Assembly (NCBI GenBank): GCA_003223295.1 | Contig: QHYM01000106.1 | Span: 1-63,865 of the forward strand | DNA length: 63,865 nt | From: Acidobacteriota bacterium | GTDB taxonomy: Bacteria; Acidobacteriota; Terriglobia; Acidiferrales; UBA7541 | Reading direction: 5' to 3' | Part shown: positions 7,960 to 16,522 of the stretch, piece after piece | How positions within the stretch are numbered: position 1 is the stretch's first letter | Layout: each line of letters opens with the position of its first letter | Translations under genes and position numbers: made by a program | Notes under the pieces: model-generated | The model's input: only the letters and a program-made list of their open reading frames with translations | Told to the model about the DNA's origin: nothing | Database searches by the model: none

Positions 7960-8349
7960 ATGTTTAAAGAACCCTTGCAAAAGCCAACCGCTTCCGAGCT
8001 GGAAATCCTTCGCGTGCTGTGGTCGCGCGGACCTTCGACGGTTCGCGAAGTCCACGAAGCGCTGAGCGAAAAGAAGGATCTAGGCTACACCACGGTCCTG
8101 AAACTCCTTCAGATTATGACCGCGAAAGGCACCGTGCGACGAGACGAAGGCCAGCGCGCGCACGTCTATGAAGCTTGTCAGCCCGCCACGGAAACCAAGC
8201 GGCAACTTGTGGGTGACGTTCTGCAACGCGTATTTGAAGGTTCGGCCAGCGAATTGATGATTCATGCTCTCGAGGGCCGGCGGACCTCCAAGAAAGAGCT
8301 AGAGGAGTTACGTTGCCTGCTCGACGAGTATGAGAGGAGAACCCGATGA
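7960..8349 (+). CDS. BlaI/MecI/CopY-family transcriptional repressor
   Basis: 129-residue penicillinase-repressor family protein. The winged helix-turn-helix occupies about residues 8-75 (ASELEILRVLWSRGPSTVREVHEAL then GYTTVLKLLQIMTAKGTVRR), followed by a helical dimerisation tail. Members bind dyads as dimers and are inactivated by proteolysis triggered by a cognate M56 protease. Here that protease begins within this gene's stop (ATGA overlap at 8346), and paired dyads cover the promoter, so the pair is a signalling unit. ATG 7960 lies only about 7-10 nt after the likely -10 with no Shine-Dalgarno, suggesting a leaderless mRNA. Confidence 0.93.
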   Translation: MFKEPLQKPTASELEILRVLWSRGPSTVREVHEALSEKKDLGYTTVLKLLQIMTAKGTVRRDEGQRAHVYEACQPATETKRQLVGDVLQRVFEGSASELMIHALEGRRTSKKELEELRCLLDEYERRTR

Positions 8350-10268
8350 GAACGTTGGCGCACGGAATCTCTCCCGAACTGTTGCAAGCGCTTGGCTGGA
8401 CGCTGCTTCACTTCGTGTGGCAAGGTGCAGCACTCGCCGCGCTGTTCGCCGTGGCGAACTCCATGTGCCGCCGCACGGCGACGCGCTACGCTCTCGCGGT
8501 GATTACGCTGACGCTCATGACGGCGGCGCCGGTGGTCACGTTCACGGGACTGTCGAGGCAAAAGGGTCCGGCCGTTAGGTACGGGGCGCAGGGGGCTTCC
8601 GCCAGCGCGGTGAAACCGGTGCAAGGCGTATCCGCCACGGCACGTCCCAGCGCCCCGAAGCCGGAAACTCCGGCGAGCCAGGCCGCGGGAATCCTGTGGT
8701 TCGTGGAAGCGTGGTTCCTGGGAGTGGTGCTGCTGAGTTTGCGGACCGCCGGGGGCCTGTTTGTGATTGAAAAGATGCGGCGCAAAGAAATCAAGCCGGT
8801 GGTCAGGGAACTTTTCGAAAAATGTCTGGTATTACAAAAGAAGATGGGACTCGAACGAGTAATCCGGTATTGCGAATGTTTGCGGCTGGATGCGCCCGCG
8901 GTTCTGGGATGGTTTCGCCCGGTGGTGCTGCTGCCCGCGAGAGCGCTTGCCGGATTAAGCGAAGAACAGATTGCAATGATCATCGCGCACGAGCTTGCGC
9001 ACATTCGAAGGCTGGACTGCTTCGTGAATCTCTTTCAGATCGGTGTAGAGACACTGTTGTTTTACCACCCGGCGGTTTGGTGGGTGAGCCAGCGGATTCG
9101 AACGGAGCGCGAGCATTGCTGTGACGATGAAGCCGTTGCGCTTTGCGGCGACGCCGTGAAGTACGCGCGCGCGCTCACAATCATGGAGGAATGGCGCGCC
9201 GCGCCTTCTCTCCTGATGGCGGCGAATCGCAGCCCGCTTTCGCGGCGCGTGGTCCGGCTGCTTGGTTTGGATGGAACCGCGGGAAGATTCCGCGTGGCGG
9301 GTCTGGCGGTCGGAATTGCGTGCCTGGCCGGAGCCATGCTGGCGGGCAACGCTTTCCTCGGCGTGGCACATGCAGCGCTGGGTGGTAAAGCAAGCGCCAG
9401 TCAGGCGCAAGCGAGCAGCAGAGCGGTTGTGACCCAAGAACAAGGAAGCAGCAGCGTGATCGTAGTGCGGCCCGCCAAAGCTTCAACGTACACCAAGAGT
9501 TTTGCGTCAACAGAGCAGGCAGGCAAAGACAAGGACAAAAGCAAAGAGACTGGGCAGAGCGCCAGCAGCGAAGCAAATAAGAAAGAATCGTACCTGGATG
9601 CGATGGAGGCGGCGGGATTCAAGAATCTCTCGGCCGACGAACTGATCGCCATGAAGATCCAGGGCGTCACGCCTGCCTACGTGAAAGAAATCCACGACTT
9701 GGGAATGAAGCCCAGCGCGGAGGAGTTCATCGGGATGCGCGTGCAGGGAATCACATCCGAATACATTCGCGACATGCGCAGCATTGCTCCGACCCTTGGC
9801 GTCGACGAACTGATTGGGATGAAGGTGCAGGGGATCACTCCGCAATATGCAAACGAAATGCGCGGATTGGGCCTCAAGGCCGATCCCGACGACCTCATTG
9901 GAATGAAAGTGCAAGGCATTACGCCGGAATACGTTCGGGGGATGCAGGCCATCGGCTTCAAGCCTGATACCGATGAACTGATCGGCATGAAAGTGCAAGG
10001 GATCACGCCCGAGTACGTCCGGGAAATGCAAGCCACCGGCCTGAAACCGGATATCGATAGTCTGATTGGCATGAAGGTGCAGGGCATCACTCCGGAATAC
10101 GTGAAGTCCATGCAAGCGGCGGGATTCAAGGACCTGGACGCTGATGAACTGATCGGCGCAAAAGTGCAGGGGATTACGCCCGAGTTTATCGAGAAAGCGC
10201 GCAAGCACGGCTTCCAGAACTTGACGCTGGACAAATTGATGGCCCTGAAGCAGGCGGAAGTTTTCTAA
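8346..10268 (+). CDS. BlaR1-like M56 metallopeptidase with C-terminal repeat array
   Basis: 640-residue integral membrane zinc protease. N-terminal transmembrane segments (LLHFVWQGAALAALFAVA; ALAVITLTLMTAAPVV; ILWFVEAWFLGVVLL) precede the M56 domain with HELAH (residues 215-219) and the downstream EREHCCDDEA. One more membrane segment (about 320-350) leads to an outside region. In classic BlaR1 this part is a penicillin-binding sensor; here it is a Lys/Ser-rich linker and, from about residue 431, eight near-identical 28-residue units of the form DELIGMKVQGITPEYVREMQ. It overlaps blaI by 4 bp and has a strong GAGGAG site. Zinc proteolysis of BlaI is inferred from the family; the signal is unknown, and a beta-lactam is unlikely. 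Confidence 0.92.
   Translation: MRTLAHGISPELLQALGWTLLHFVWQGAALAALFAVANSMCRRTATRYALAVITLTLMTAAPVVTFTGLSRQKGPAVRYGAQGASASAVKPVQGVSATARPSAPKPETPASQAAGILWFVEAWFLGVVLLSLRTAGGLFVIEKMRRKEIKPVVRELFEKCLVLQKKMGLERVIRYCECLRLDAPAVLGWFRPVVLLPARALAGLSEEQIAMIIAHELAHIRRLDCFVNLFQIGVETLLFYHPAVWWVSQRIRTEREHCCDDEAVALCGDAVKYARALTIMEEWRAAPSLLMAANRSPLSRRVVRLLGLDGTAGRFRVAGLAVGIACLAGAMLAGNAFLGVAHAALGGKASASQAQASSRAVVTQEQGSSSVIVVRPAKASTYTKSFASTEQAGKDKDKSKETGQSASSEANKKESYLDAMEAAGFKNLSADELIAMKIQGVTPAYVKEIHDLGMKPSAEEFIGMRVQGITSEYIRDMRSIAPTLGVDELIGMKVQGITPQYANEMRGLGLKADPDDLIGMKVQGITPEYVRGMQAIGFKPDTDELIGMKVQGITPEYVREMQATGLKPDIDSLIGMKVQGITPEYVKSMQAAGFKDLDADELIGAKVQGITPEFIEKARKHGFQNLTLDKLMALKQAEVF
9636..10244 (+). repeat. Coding tandem repeat, 84-bp period
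   Basis: About eight tandem in-frame copies encoding the 28-residue unit in the M56 protease. Positions Leu3-Ile4, Met6-Lys7, Gln9-Gly10, Thr12-Pro13 and the Tyr/Met helix are strongly conserved, while wobble bases differ between copies. This argues for protein-level selection rather than recent expansion. Confidence 0.9.
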
Positions 10269-10305
10269 GGGCTAGGAAAACGGAAATAGAAACAGGAGAA
10301 GCACC

Positions 10306-11337
10306 ATGAATTTCAATCGAGTGATGGGACTGATTTTTGTCGCTGCCGGCGCGGCATTCGGTCTGGCTACGGCTCTCCGCGGCCAGACGCAGAGTGGCGA
10401 TTGGACCATTCGCAAGTCCGACGAACCGGGAAAAGTGGAAGTGTCGATCATGGATGCGCGCGGCGGCCATCACTTTCACTCGAGCTCGGATTGGGAAGTG
10501 AAGGAGCTGACCGGCCTGGACCTTTCGAAACCAGGCCGCCAAGACGTGCATTTTACGATCACGCGGGACGCCGGCAAGTTCGAATGCGAAGGCTACGTGA
10601 AAGACGGCGAAGGGGCGGGGTTCTTCCATTTCATTCCCGATACAAAATACGCTCAAGAGATGAAGGCTCTGGGTTTCGGCGGAATCGATGGGGACAAGCA
10701 GTGGGCCATGGCCATTCACGACGTCAGCCTGAAGTTTGCGCGGGAAATCAAAGCGAAAAACTTGCAGGGGCTGGATACCGACAAGCTGATCGCTTTCAAG
10801 ATTCACGGCGTGACGCCAGAGTTCATCGACCAGATGCGGTCTTCCGGCGTGAATCTTTCCGACAGCGACAAGTTCATCGCCTTCCGGATTCACGGAGTGT
10901 CCCCACAGTTCGTTTCCGATCTTCGTTCCGCGGGCCTCACGGTAACGGACAGCGACAAACTCATCGCGTTTCGCATTCACGGCGTTTCGCCGGAGATGGT
11001 ACGGAGCGTCCGTCAGGCCGGTTATGACGCCGAGCCGGACAAACTCGTCGCCATGCGCATCCACGGAGCGTCACCGGAATGGATGGCTGAGTTGAAGAAA
11101 TGCGGTTACGACCACGTGGAGCTAGACAAGCTGATTGCCTTCCGGATTCATGGAGTATCCCCGGACTTCATCAGCGGAGTGCAAAAGCTGGGTTACTCGC
11201 ACCCGGAGCCGGACCAGCTCATCGCCATGCGCATCCATGGAGTGACGCCGGAATTCATTAGCAAGCTGCAGTCCCGCGGCATGAAGGATCTGAGCATCGA
11301 TAAGCTGGTCAGCCTCCGCATTCACGGAATCGACTAG
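10306..11337 (+). CDS. Secreted repeat protein of the BlaI/M56 locus
   Basis: 343-residue exported protein 37 bp after the M56 gene, with an AGGAG ribosome site, so probably in the same operon. A signal peptide (MNFNRVMGLIFVAAGAAFGLATA..) leads to a beta-rich N-terminal domain (about 30-120) and a degenerate repeat. From residue 159 come about six and a half copies of a 29-residue unit, DKLIAFRIHGVSPEF.., clearly related to the repeats in the neighbouring protease (GMKVQGITPEY). The repeats probably form a helical solenoid. A role as ligand, co-sensor or sequestering partner of the protease is inferred only from shared repeats and linkage. No catalytic motif is seen. Confidence 0.85.
   Translation: MNFNRVMGLIFVAAGAAFGLATALRGQTQSGDWTIRKSDEPGKVEVSIMDARGGHHFHSSSDWEVKELTGLDLSKPGRQDVHFTITRDAGKFECEGYVKDGEGAGFFHFIPDTKYAQEMKALGFGGIDGDKQWAMAIHDVSLKFAREIKAKNLQGLDTDKLIAFKIHGVTPEFIDQMRSSGVNLSDSDKFIAFRIHGVSPQFVSDLRSAGLTVTDSDKLIAFRIHGVSPEMVRSVRQAGYDAEPDKLVAMRIHGASPEWMAELKKCGYDHVELDKLIAFRIHGVSPDFISGVQKLGYSHPEPDQLIAMRIHGVTPEFISKLQSRGMKDLSIDKLVSLRIHGID
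10780..11337 (+). repeat. Coding tandem repeat, 87-bp period
   Basis: About 6.5 in-frame copies of the 29-residue unit DKLIAFRIHGVSPEF.., one codon longer than the related unit in the preceding gene. It is coding and not a CRISPR array. Confidence 0.88.
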
Positions 11338-11500
11338 AGACCGACGGATTGTCGGATCGCTCGATCATCGTCAAACGGAAACGCTTTTGCCGCGTCTTAT
11401 CTCGGCACGTCATAGTGTCGGCATGTTGACAACGGCCCGTCAACAGTCCGCGGCGCAGTTCCGGGACCCACATGGCTCTCGGAAAGACAAGTTCATTCCC

Positions 11501-12004
11501 CTATTCGCCGGGGCGGGCTCTGTGGGCCACGGAAGGGCCAGCTGCATCGGCAGCGGTGCTCGTGAACGTGCCAGCGAGAGCGCTGGTTTTGGACTCGCAG
11601 GTCCAGTCGAAGGTGCCTTCCGTCTTGCGCTCAGTGCCTTCTTCAACGAAGGTCGCCGTGATTTTCTTTCCGTTGATGGAACCGGTGATGTTGATGTGGC
11701 TGTGAGCGCCAGCCGGAAGGTCCCTTCCATTTTCGGATTCTTTCTCACCAGTCCCCGTAATGTCCGTGCCATGCTGCGTGAGGAAAACGGTGTAACCCAA
11801 TTTGAGGCCTTGATAGGGATGAAAAGACGTGGATTGGATGGTGTTGGTGACAATCCATTTTCCAGAGAGATTGTAGCGCGAGTAGTTCTGCATGAAACTA
11901 TGAATGCCAAGGAAACCGCCGATGACCGCGAGACCTGTAACGGTGGAGCCGACGATGGACTTCCAGAGCTTTTTTGCGCTTTCAGGTGATTCCTGGATGC
12001 TCAT
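11501..12004 (-). CDS. Hypothetical membrane-anchored protein, 167 aa
   Basis: One N-terminal hydrophobic segment (about residues 17-38, VGSTVTGLAVIGGFLGIHSFM) anchors a domain of about 125 residues with beta-strand character (SGKWIVTNTI.., INITGSINGKKITATFVEEG..). That pattern resembles lipocalin- or META-like small barrels, but I do not recognise the family. ATG 12004 has GAGGTG 8 nt upstream. It converges with the repeat-protein gene and stands alone. The extracytoplasmic orientation of the barrel is inferred. Confidence 0.65.
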   Translation of the reverse strand: MSIQESPESAKKLWKSIVGSTVTGLAVIGGFLGIHSFMQNYSRYNLSGKWIVTNTIQSTSFHPYQGLKLGYTVFLTQHGTDITGTGEKESENGRDLPAGAHSHINITGSINGKKITATFVEEGTERKTEGTFDWTCESKTSALAGTFTSTAADAAGPSVAHRARPGE

Positions 12005-12119
12005 GGTTTACACCTCGGGACCGGCAGAATTGCTCGGATGATAATACCGAGGTATGGTAACGCGAAGTAAGAGAGGTTTTGTGAAATAGCCGACTAGCTA
12101 GATTGGAGGCGGAGGAGAA

Positions 12120-12665
12120 TTAGCTCAGCGACTTTTGCAGTTCCGCGAGCTTCGATTTCAGGCGTTCGACTTCCTGCCGCTTGTTGCTAATCTGCTGTTG
12201 TTCGTCGTCGAGCTTCTGTTTTCCGGCGGTATCGCTTGCAAAGTTCGGCTTCGAATAATATTCATCCTGATCGAGCCGGTTTTCGCGCTGAAGCAGGTCC
12301 AGATCGCCCAAGGCCTCCTTGAGCTGCTGCTTCACGGCGTCCACTTCCTTCTTTAGTTTTTCGTCCCTGGAGGCGTGCGTTGAGGCATTTGCGGCAGGCC
12401 CGGCGGGGGTTTGAGCCTTGGTGTCCGGCGCCCCGGCAATTTTGGGCTCTTCGGCAACGGCGCTTTGCACATCTCCCTTTTTTACATCCAAGTTTTCATC
12501 GGTGATTACTTTTGCGGTCTTGGCAGCGTCCTTTTTCTTTTCGCGCGCGCGGCGCGCGGCTTCGGCGACCGATTGGGGATCCTGGGATTGAGAGAAAGCA
12601 ACCGGGACAAACGCGGCGGCCAGGATGGCTGCGAGGACGATTCGAAATCGTATGGAGCGCGGCAT
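12120..12665 (-). CDS. Exported coiled-coil protein, 181 aa
   Basis: A signal peptide (MPRSIRFRIVLAAILAAAFVPVAFSQ) is followed by an Ala/Lys-rich, highly charged protein. An early AEAARRAREKKKDAAKTAKVI segment and a C-terminal coiled coil (about 100-181, LKKEVDAVKQQLKEALGDLDLLQRENR.. and QQISNKRQEVERLKSKLAELQ) dominate. There are no catalytic motifs. It may be a periplasmic or envelope structural protein. Secreted proteins of this composition are common in Acidobacteria and usually unannotated. It is divergent from the gene at 12848. Confidence 0.75.
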   Translation of the reverse strand: MPRSIRFRIVLAAILAAAFVPVAFSQSQDPQSVAEAARRAREKKKDAAKTAKVITDENLDVKKGDVQSAVAEEPKIAGAPDTKAQTPAGPAANASTHASRDEKLKKEVDAVKQQLKEALGDLDLLQRENRLDQDEYYSKPNFASDTAGKQKLDDEQQQISNKRQEVERLKSKLAELQKSLS

Positions 12666-12847
12666 GGACTACTCCTTCGGCATGATGCCTGGGTCAATTT
12701 TCAAGATACCGCCGTGGAAATGGAATGACAATGCCTGGAAGAACCGCGTTGCGAATACGGCAACAGGGCCGCAGGCGTTTTGCGGGAGAAAAAGGCGTGC
12801 ACCTGCGATAATGCGTCAGGCCAAGAAGGAAAGTCTCGCGGGAGCGT

Positions 12848-13330
12848 ATGAACTTGCAGGAACTCAGAGTGCTCAGCTTGCTGCTTCTCATAGCGTGCGT
12901 AGCGGTGCAAGCAGCTCCCGCACAAGAATTGGCGAAACCGGAGCCTCCGAACGCCTCAGGAGGTAGGTCCACAACGGGAAGACAAAAAGAACCCATCAGG
13001 GAGCGGCATCGCTTCTGGGACAGAGAAAACGGATGGTTATTCGCGGGGGTCGGAGCCGCGCGCACGCTGGATTATTTTTCCACCTTGAATATGCGCCAGC
13101 GGGGCAGACAAGAGATTTTCCTTTCCAATGATGTGGTGGACAATCATCTGGCCTTCGCCACCATCGAAGCGGCGGCCACCGGAGCTTCCATTGGCGCATC
13201 CTTTCTTTTTCACCGCTACGGTCATCACAAGTTGGAACGCTGGACATCGTTCGTGCATTTTGGACTCGCGACCACCGGCGCGGTGCGCAATTACTGCCTC
13301 AAGACGGCGCATCCGAAAACATTGCCGTAA
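12848..13330 (+). CDS. Hypothetical exported protein, 160 aa
   Basis: The N-terminal signal sequence (MNLQELRVLSLLLLIACVAVQAAPAQ) is followed by a polar linker and a domain rich in aromatics and His, with two weakly hydrophobic stretches (about 62-75 and 100-125, ATIEAAATGASIGASFLFHRYGHHKLER). This could be a small membrane or periplasmic protein. I do not recognise the family. The start lies within GC-rich sequence with GGGAGCGT upstream as a partial ribosome site. It is probably monocistronic. Confidence 0.65.
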   Translation: MNLQELRVLSLLLLIACVAVQAAPAQELAKPEPPNASGGRSTTGRQKEPIRERHRFWDRENGWLFAGVGAARTLDYFSTLNMRQRGRQEIFLSNDVVDNHLAFATIEAAATGASIGASFLFHRYGHHKLERWTSFVHFGLATTGAVRNYCLKTAHPKTLP

Positions 13331-13507
13331 CTTCCTTTGTCCTTAACTGCGTTTAAGAGATAGAAACGTTCTCTCGCGCTGCTCCGTCCAATCCTAGGGA
13401 TGAAATCTTGCACTTGGAAAGGCTGTGCTGCATACTCGCGGCGCGTTTTGGCTCCAGCAAATTTATATGCGCGGAAACTTGATTCACATAAAGTTCAGGG
13501 CGTCTTT

Positions 13508-14890
13508 ATGAAACGGTGGAAATTCCGGCACCGTTTTACACTGCTTCTGTGCGCCCTCATATTCTTTCTTTTGGCACCGGATGGGTCTGCGAATCCGCAG
13601 CAATTATCGCAGGACAACACACCGCAGCCTTCCGCACAGCTTCCTCCTCGCCACGAGATTCCGCCGCTTGTCACTGGCACTCCCGAGCAAACAAGAACCG
13701 AGCAGTACACTCTCTCTCATGAGCGATACGAAAAAGCGGTGGCGTACTCTCGCGCGGGCTACACGCTCTATTTTCTCTCGTACATTCTAGGCGGCATTTT
13801 CCTTTTTTTGATCTTGCGGCTAGGGATCGCGGCGCGCCTTCGAGACATCGCCGAAGGCGCCAGCCAAAAGCGCTGGATGCAAGGATTGGTCTTTGTTCCT
13901 TTGTTTCTATTGCTGGTCGACGTGCTGGATCTTCCCGTGCGGTTGTATTGGCACCGGCTTTCGCTGCATTACGAGCAGTCCGTGCAGGGATGGGGCTCCT
14001 GGTTCTGGGATTGGACCAAGGGAGAGTTGGTGAGCATGGTTATCGGAATCGTTTTCGTGCTGATCTTGTTCGCGGTTATGCGGTTCAGCCCGCGAAGGTG
14101 GTGGCTCCTTTTCTGGTTTCCCGCGGTCCTGATATTGCTCGTCCTCGTTGTGATAATGCCCCTGGTGATTGATCCGCTGTTTAACAAATTCGAGCCGCTC
14201 AGCAGTCAGCATCCCGATTTAGTCGCCTCGATTGGGAAACTAACTCAGCGTGCGGGAGTCCCGATTCCCCCGGAACGCATGTTCCTTGAGCTGGCCAGCA
14301 AGAAAACGAATGCCATCAACGCCTACGTGACCGGCTTGGGCGCCTCGAAGCGCGTAGTGATTTGGGATACGCTGATTCAAAAGACCTCCAATGACGAAAC
14401 ACTCTTCGTAGTCGGGCATGAACTCGGCCACTATGTCTTGGGGCATGTGGTGAAGGGCTTCCTGGCGGGAGCGGCAGCACTCCTGGTGGCGCTCTATCTA
14501 CTGTTTCGCGGATTGCATTGGGCGCTCGACCGGTGGGGCCGCGAGTGGAAAATTCTTGGCGCAGAGGACTGGGCGTCTCTTGCCGTGCTTCTGTTGCTCC
14601 TGCAGGTCTTGCTGTTTTTCTCTTCGCCGGCGATTAATTGGTTTACCCGCACGCAGGAACACGCCGCCGACGTGTACGGATTGGAGATTACTCACGGCTT
14701 GATCCCGAATTCGTCGGAAGTGGCCGCTCACGCCTTTCAGGCGCTCGGCGAGTTGGACTTGTCCGATCCGAATCCGCCGCAGTTCATTACCTTCTGGCTG
14801 TACTCGCATCCGCCGGTGGCCGAGCGCCTGGTGTTTGCCCATACCTACGACCCGTGGTCCAAGGGAGAGAAGCCCAAGTACGTCAAGTGA
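13508..14890 (+). CDS. M48-family membrane metallopeptidase (Ste24/HtpX-like)
   Basis: About 460 residues. A signal-like first hydrophobic segment (FTLLLCALIFFLLAPDG) is followed by several transmembrane helices, the zinc site VVGHELGHYVLGH (HELGH His near residue 304) and the downstream third ligand region EHAADVYGLE. The layout, with paired membrane segments before HExxH, fits the Ste24-type CAAX protease/M48 family, which degrades or trims membrane proteins. I chose ATG 13508 so the hydrophobic segment is N-terminal; an in-frame ATG at 13400 would add 36 atypical residues. It stands alone. Substrate unknown. Confidence 0.9.
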   Translation: MKRWKFRHRFTLLLCALIFFLLAPDGSANPQQLSQDNTPQPSAQLPPRHEIPPLVTGTPEQTRTEQYTLSHERYEKAVAYSRAGYTLYFLSYILGGIFLFLILRLGIAARLRDIAEGASQKRWMQGLVFVPLFLLLVDVLDLPVRLYWHRLSLHYEQSVQGWGSWFWDWTKGELVSMVIGIVFVLILFAVMRFSPRRWWLLFWFPAVLILLVLVVIMPLVIDPLFNKFEPLSSQHPDLVASIGKLTQRAGVPIPPERMFLELASKKTNAINAYVTGLGASKRVVIWDTLIQKTSNDETLFVVGHELGHYVLGHVVKGFLAGAAALLVALYLLFRGLHWALDRWGREWKILGAEDWASLAVLLLLLQVLLFFSSPAINWFTRTQEHAADVYGLEITHGLIPNSSEVAAHAFQALGELDLSDPNPPQFITFWLYSHPPVAERLVFAHTYDPWSKGEKPKYVK

Positions 14891-14911
14891 CAGGCGCAGT
14901 GACTGGGTTTC

Positions 14912-15514
14912 TCACGCTTTGGAATGGTGGGCGGAAGCGTGTCGGCGAGCAAACGCTGCGACTTTACTTCGGTTGCCACAGAGCGTCATGGAGCACCAGC
15001 GGCGGCGATGCGTGCGGGAAGTGTCGTAGAAAAAAAGCCCGCAGTGCGGATTGGCACATAGACGCAACCGGGCGCGAGTTCCTTCGGCGATGATTTCCGC
15101 TCCCGAGCGCGCCACCGCTGCAAGCAACCACTCCAACCCGCCCTCTCGGGCGACGAACTCGATCTCCAAATCATGGTCTGTAAAGACAAGTTCATCGTGC
15201 CCTTCGGTGATGCGTAGGATTTCATTCACCGGCTCTATCCACTCCCGGAGCATTCTTTGCCGGTGCAGCAGAGCATCGAATGCCATACGCAGGGCGGAGC
15301 CAAGCCGCTGGGCCTTGCGCAAAAGCATTTCTGCGGCTTGCGGATCGGAATGGCTCAGCGCACGCAGTTCGCCGCCGCGTTCCGGTGTTACGATTCGCGC
15401 CGACTCCAGGAAAACAATGAGCTGGTCCCAAGACAGGTCCGCGTTTATCGGAAAGATGTTGACGAAATCAAGGGCCAAGCGGCCACCGACAAACCGAAGG
15501 GCAGACCAGGACAT
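14912..15514 (-). CDS. ABATE/CGNR zinc-finger transcriptional regulator
   Basis: 200 residues. The N-terminal ABATE-type domain (FVGGRLALDFVNIFPINAD..) is joined to a C-terminal CGNR zinc finger: CANPHCGLFFYD..RRRWCSMTLCGNRSKVAAFARRH, with four cysteines and the eponymous CGNR. The family is thought to be stress- or ligand-responsive DNA-binding regulators; the bound ligand is not known. No Shine-Dalgarno is evident before ATG 15514. It is divergently placed to the DUF1223 gene, which it might regulate. Confidence 0.9.
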   Translation of the reverse strand: MSWSALRFVGGRLALDFVNIFPINADLSWDQLIVFLESARIVTPERGGELRALSHSDPQAAEMLLRKAQRLGSALRMAFDALLHRQRMLREWIEPVNEILRITEGHDELVFTDHDLEIEFVAREGGLEWLLAAVARSGAEIIAEGTRARLRLCANPHCGLFFYDTSRTHRRRWCSMTLCGNRSKVAAFARRHASAHHSKA

Positions 15515-15620
15515 AACTCGTTTACTCTAGCATAGCGGTTAGATCGGCGAGAGCGATTCTCATTCGTGGCTTGAAGGAGTAACCTTTATCGTCAGGGCGG
15601 TATCGTATACCTCGGCATAG

Positions 15621-16364
15621 TTGGTGCGCTGCGGAGGAATTACGGCTCCCGCGTCCAATAACTCGCTAGTCGTAGTGGAGCTGTTCACTTCGGAAGGCTG
15701 CTCGAGCTGCCCTCCCGCAGACGCCCTCCTGGCGAAGTTTGCTGAGCATAGCCCCGTCGGCAATGCCCAGGTGGTCGCACTGGAGGAGCACGTCGACTAT
15801 TGGGACGAGCAGGGCTGGAAGGATCCCTTTTCCTCACACAACTGGACGGCCCGGCAATACGCGTACGCAGGCGTGCTCGGGAACGGCAACCCCTATACGC
15901 CGCAAATGGTCGTGGATGGGAGCGTGGAGTTTTCCGGCGGCCGGGCACAACAGGCACTACAGTCGATTACCCAGGCGGCGACACGGGCAAAGGCGCTAGT
16001 GACCTTGACACAAGAAGCCCCAGGCAAGCCTGGCACGGAGAACTTCTCGGTGCAGGTCGACCAACTCACTCCGTCCGGAAAAGGCGGCGCTGCTGAAGTG
16101 TGGCTGGCCATCACGGAAACGGGATTGCATTCCTCGGTGACGCGCGGCGAAAACGCCGGGCATGAATTGCGCCACGCAGCCATCGTTCGTTCCATGCGCA
16201 AGATTGGCGAAGCCAAACCCGGTCGTGACATCTCCTTTACTGCGGAGACGGCCATGCCTCTCAAGAGTGATTGGAAACGAGAGAATTTGAAGGCCGTTGC
16301 CTTTGTTCAAGAGAAAAACAGCCTGCGGATTCTCGGAGCAGCAGAAATCTCGCTTCATCCGTAG
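15621..16364 (+). CDS. DUF1223 thioredoxin-like protein
   Basis: About 247 residues with the DUF1223 hallmark VVVELFTSEGCSSCPPADALLAKF, a CSSC redox-type motif on a thioredoxin-like fold, and YAYAGVLGNGNPYTPQMVVDG downstream. Family members are usually exported, but here a stop (TAG 15618) lies immediately upstream and only TTG/GTG starts are available. No signal peptide is seen, so the N-terminus may be lost, frameshifted or use a non-standard start near the GGAGGA at 15632. The role (redox or metal-related) is not established for the family. Confidence 0.8.
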   Translation: MVRCGGITAPASNNSLVVVELFTSEGCSSCPPADALLAKFAEHSPVGNAQVVALEEHVDYWDEQGWKDPFSSHNWTARQYAYAGVLGNGNPYTPQMVVDGSVEFSGGRAQQALQSITQAATRAKALVTLTQEAPGKPGTENFSVQVDQLTPSGKGGAAEVWLAITETGLHSSVTRGENAGHELRHAAIVRSMRKIGEAKPGRDISFTAETAMPLKSDWKRENLKAVAFVQEKNSLRILGAAEISLHP

Positions 16365-16522
16365 TCCGACGAGAAAGGACTTCCTTCTTGCAAGAAATCG
16401 GTCAGGAATCTCGCGCCTAAGATAGAATCGGACTGCGCTTGAGCGTGACGCGGCTCCAGGTGTGTTGCTTGCTGCCGAAATCGCAGCGCACACCGGTTAG
16501 CAATCAGGTCCGAGGTTCCCCT

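Noticed and set aside
9636-11337. CRISPR-like regular repeats
   Set aside because: The period is 84-87 bp with no unique spacers, the copies differ at wobble positions, and both arrays are in-frame protein repeats.
14394-14412. BlaI-like ACGAAA..TCTTCGTAGT inside the M48 gene
   Set aside because: Lies inside codons of the conserved FVVGHELGH motif, so it is explained by protein coding; spacing also differs from the true operators.
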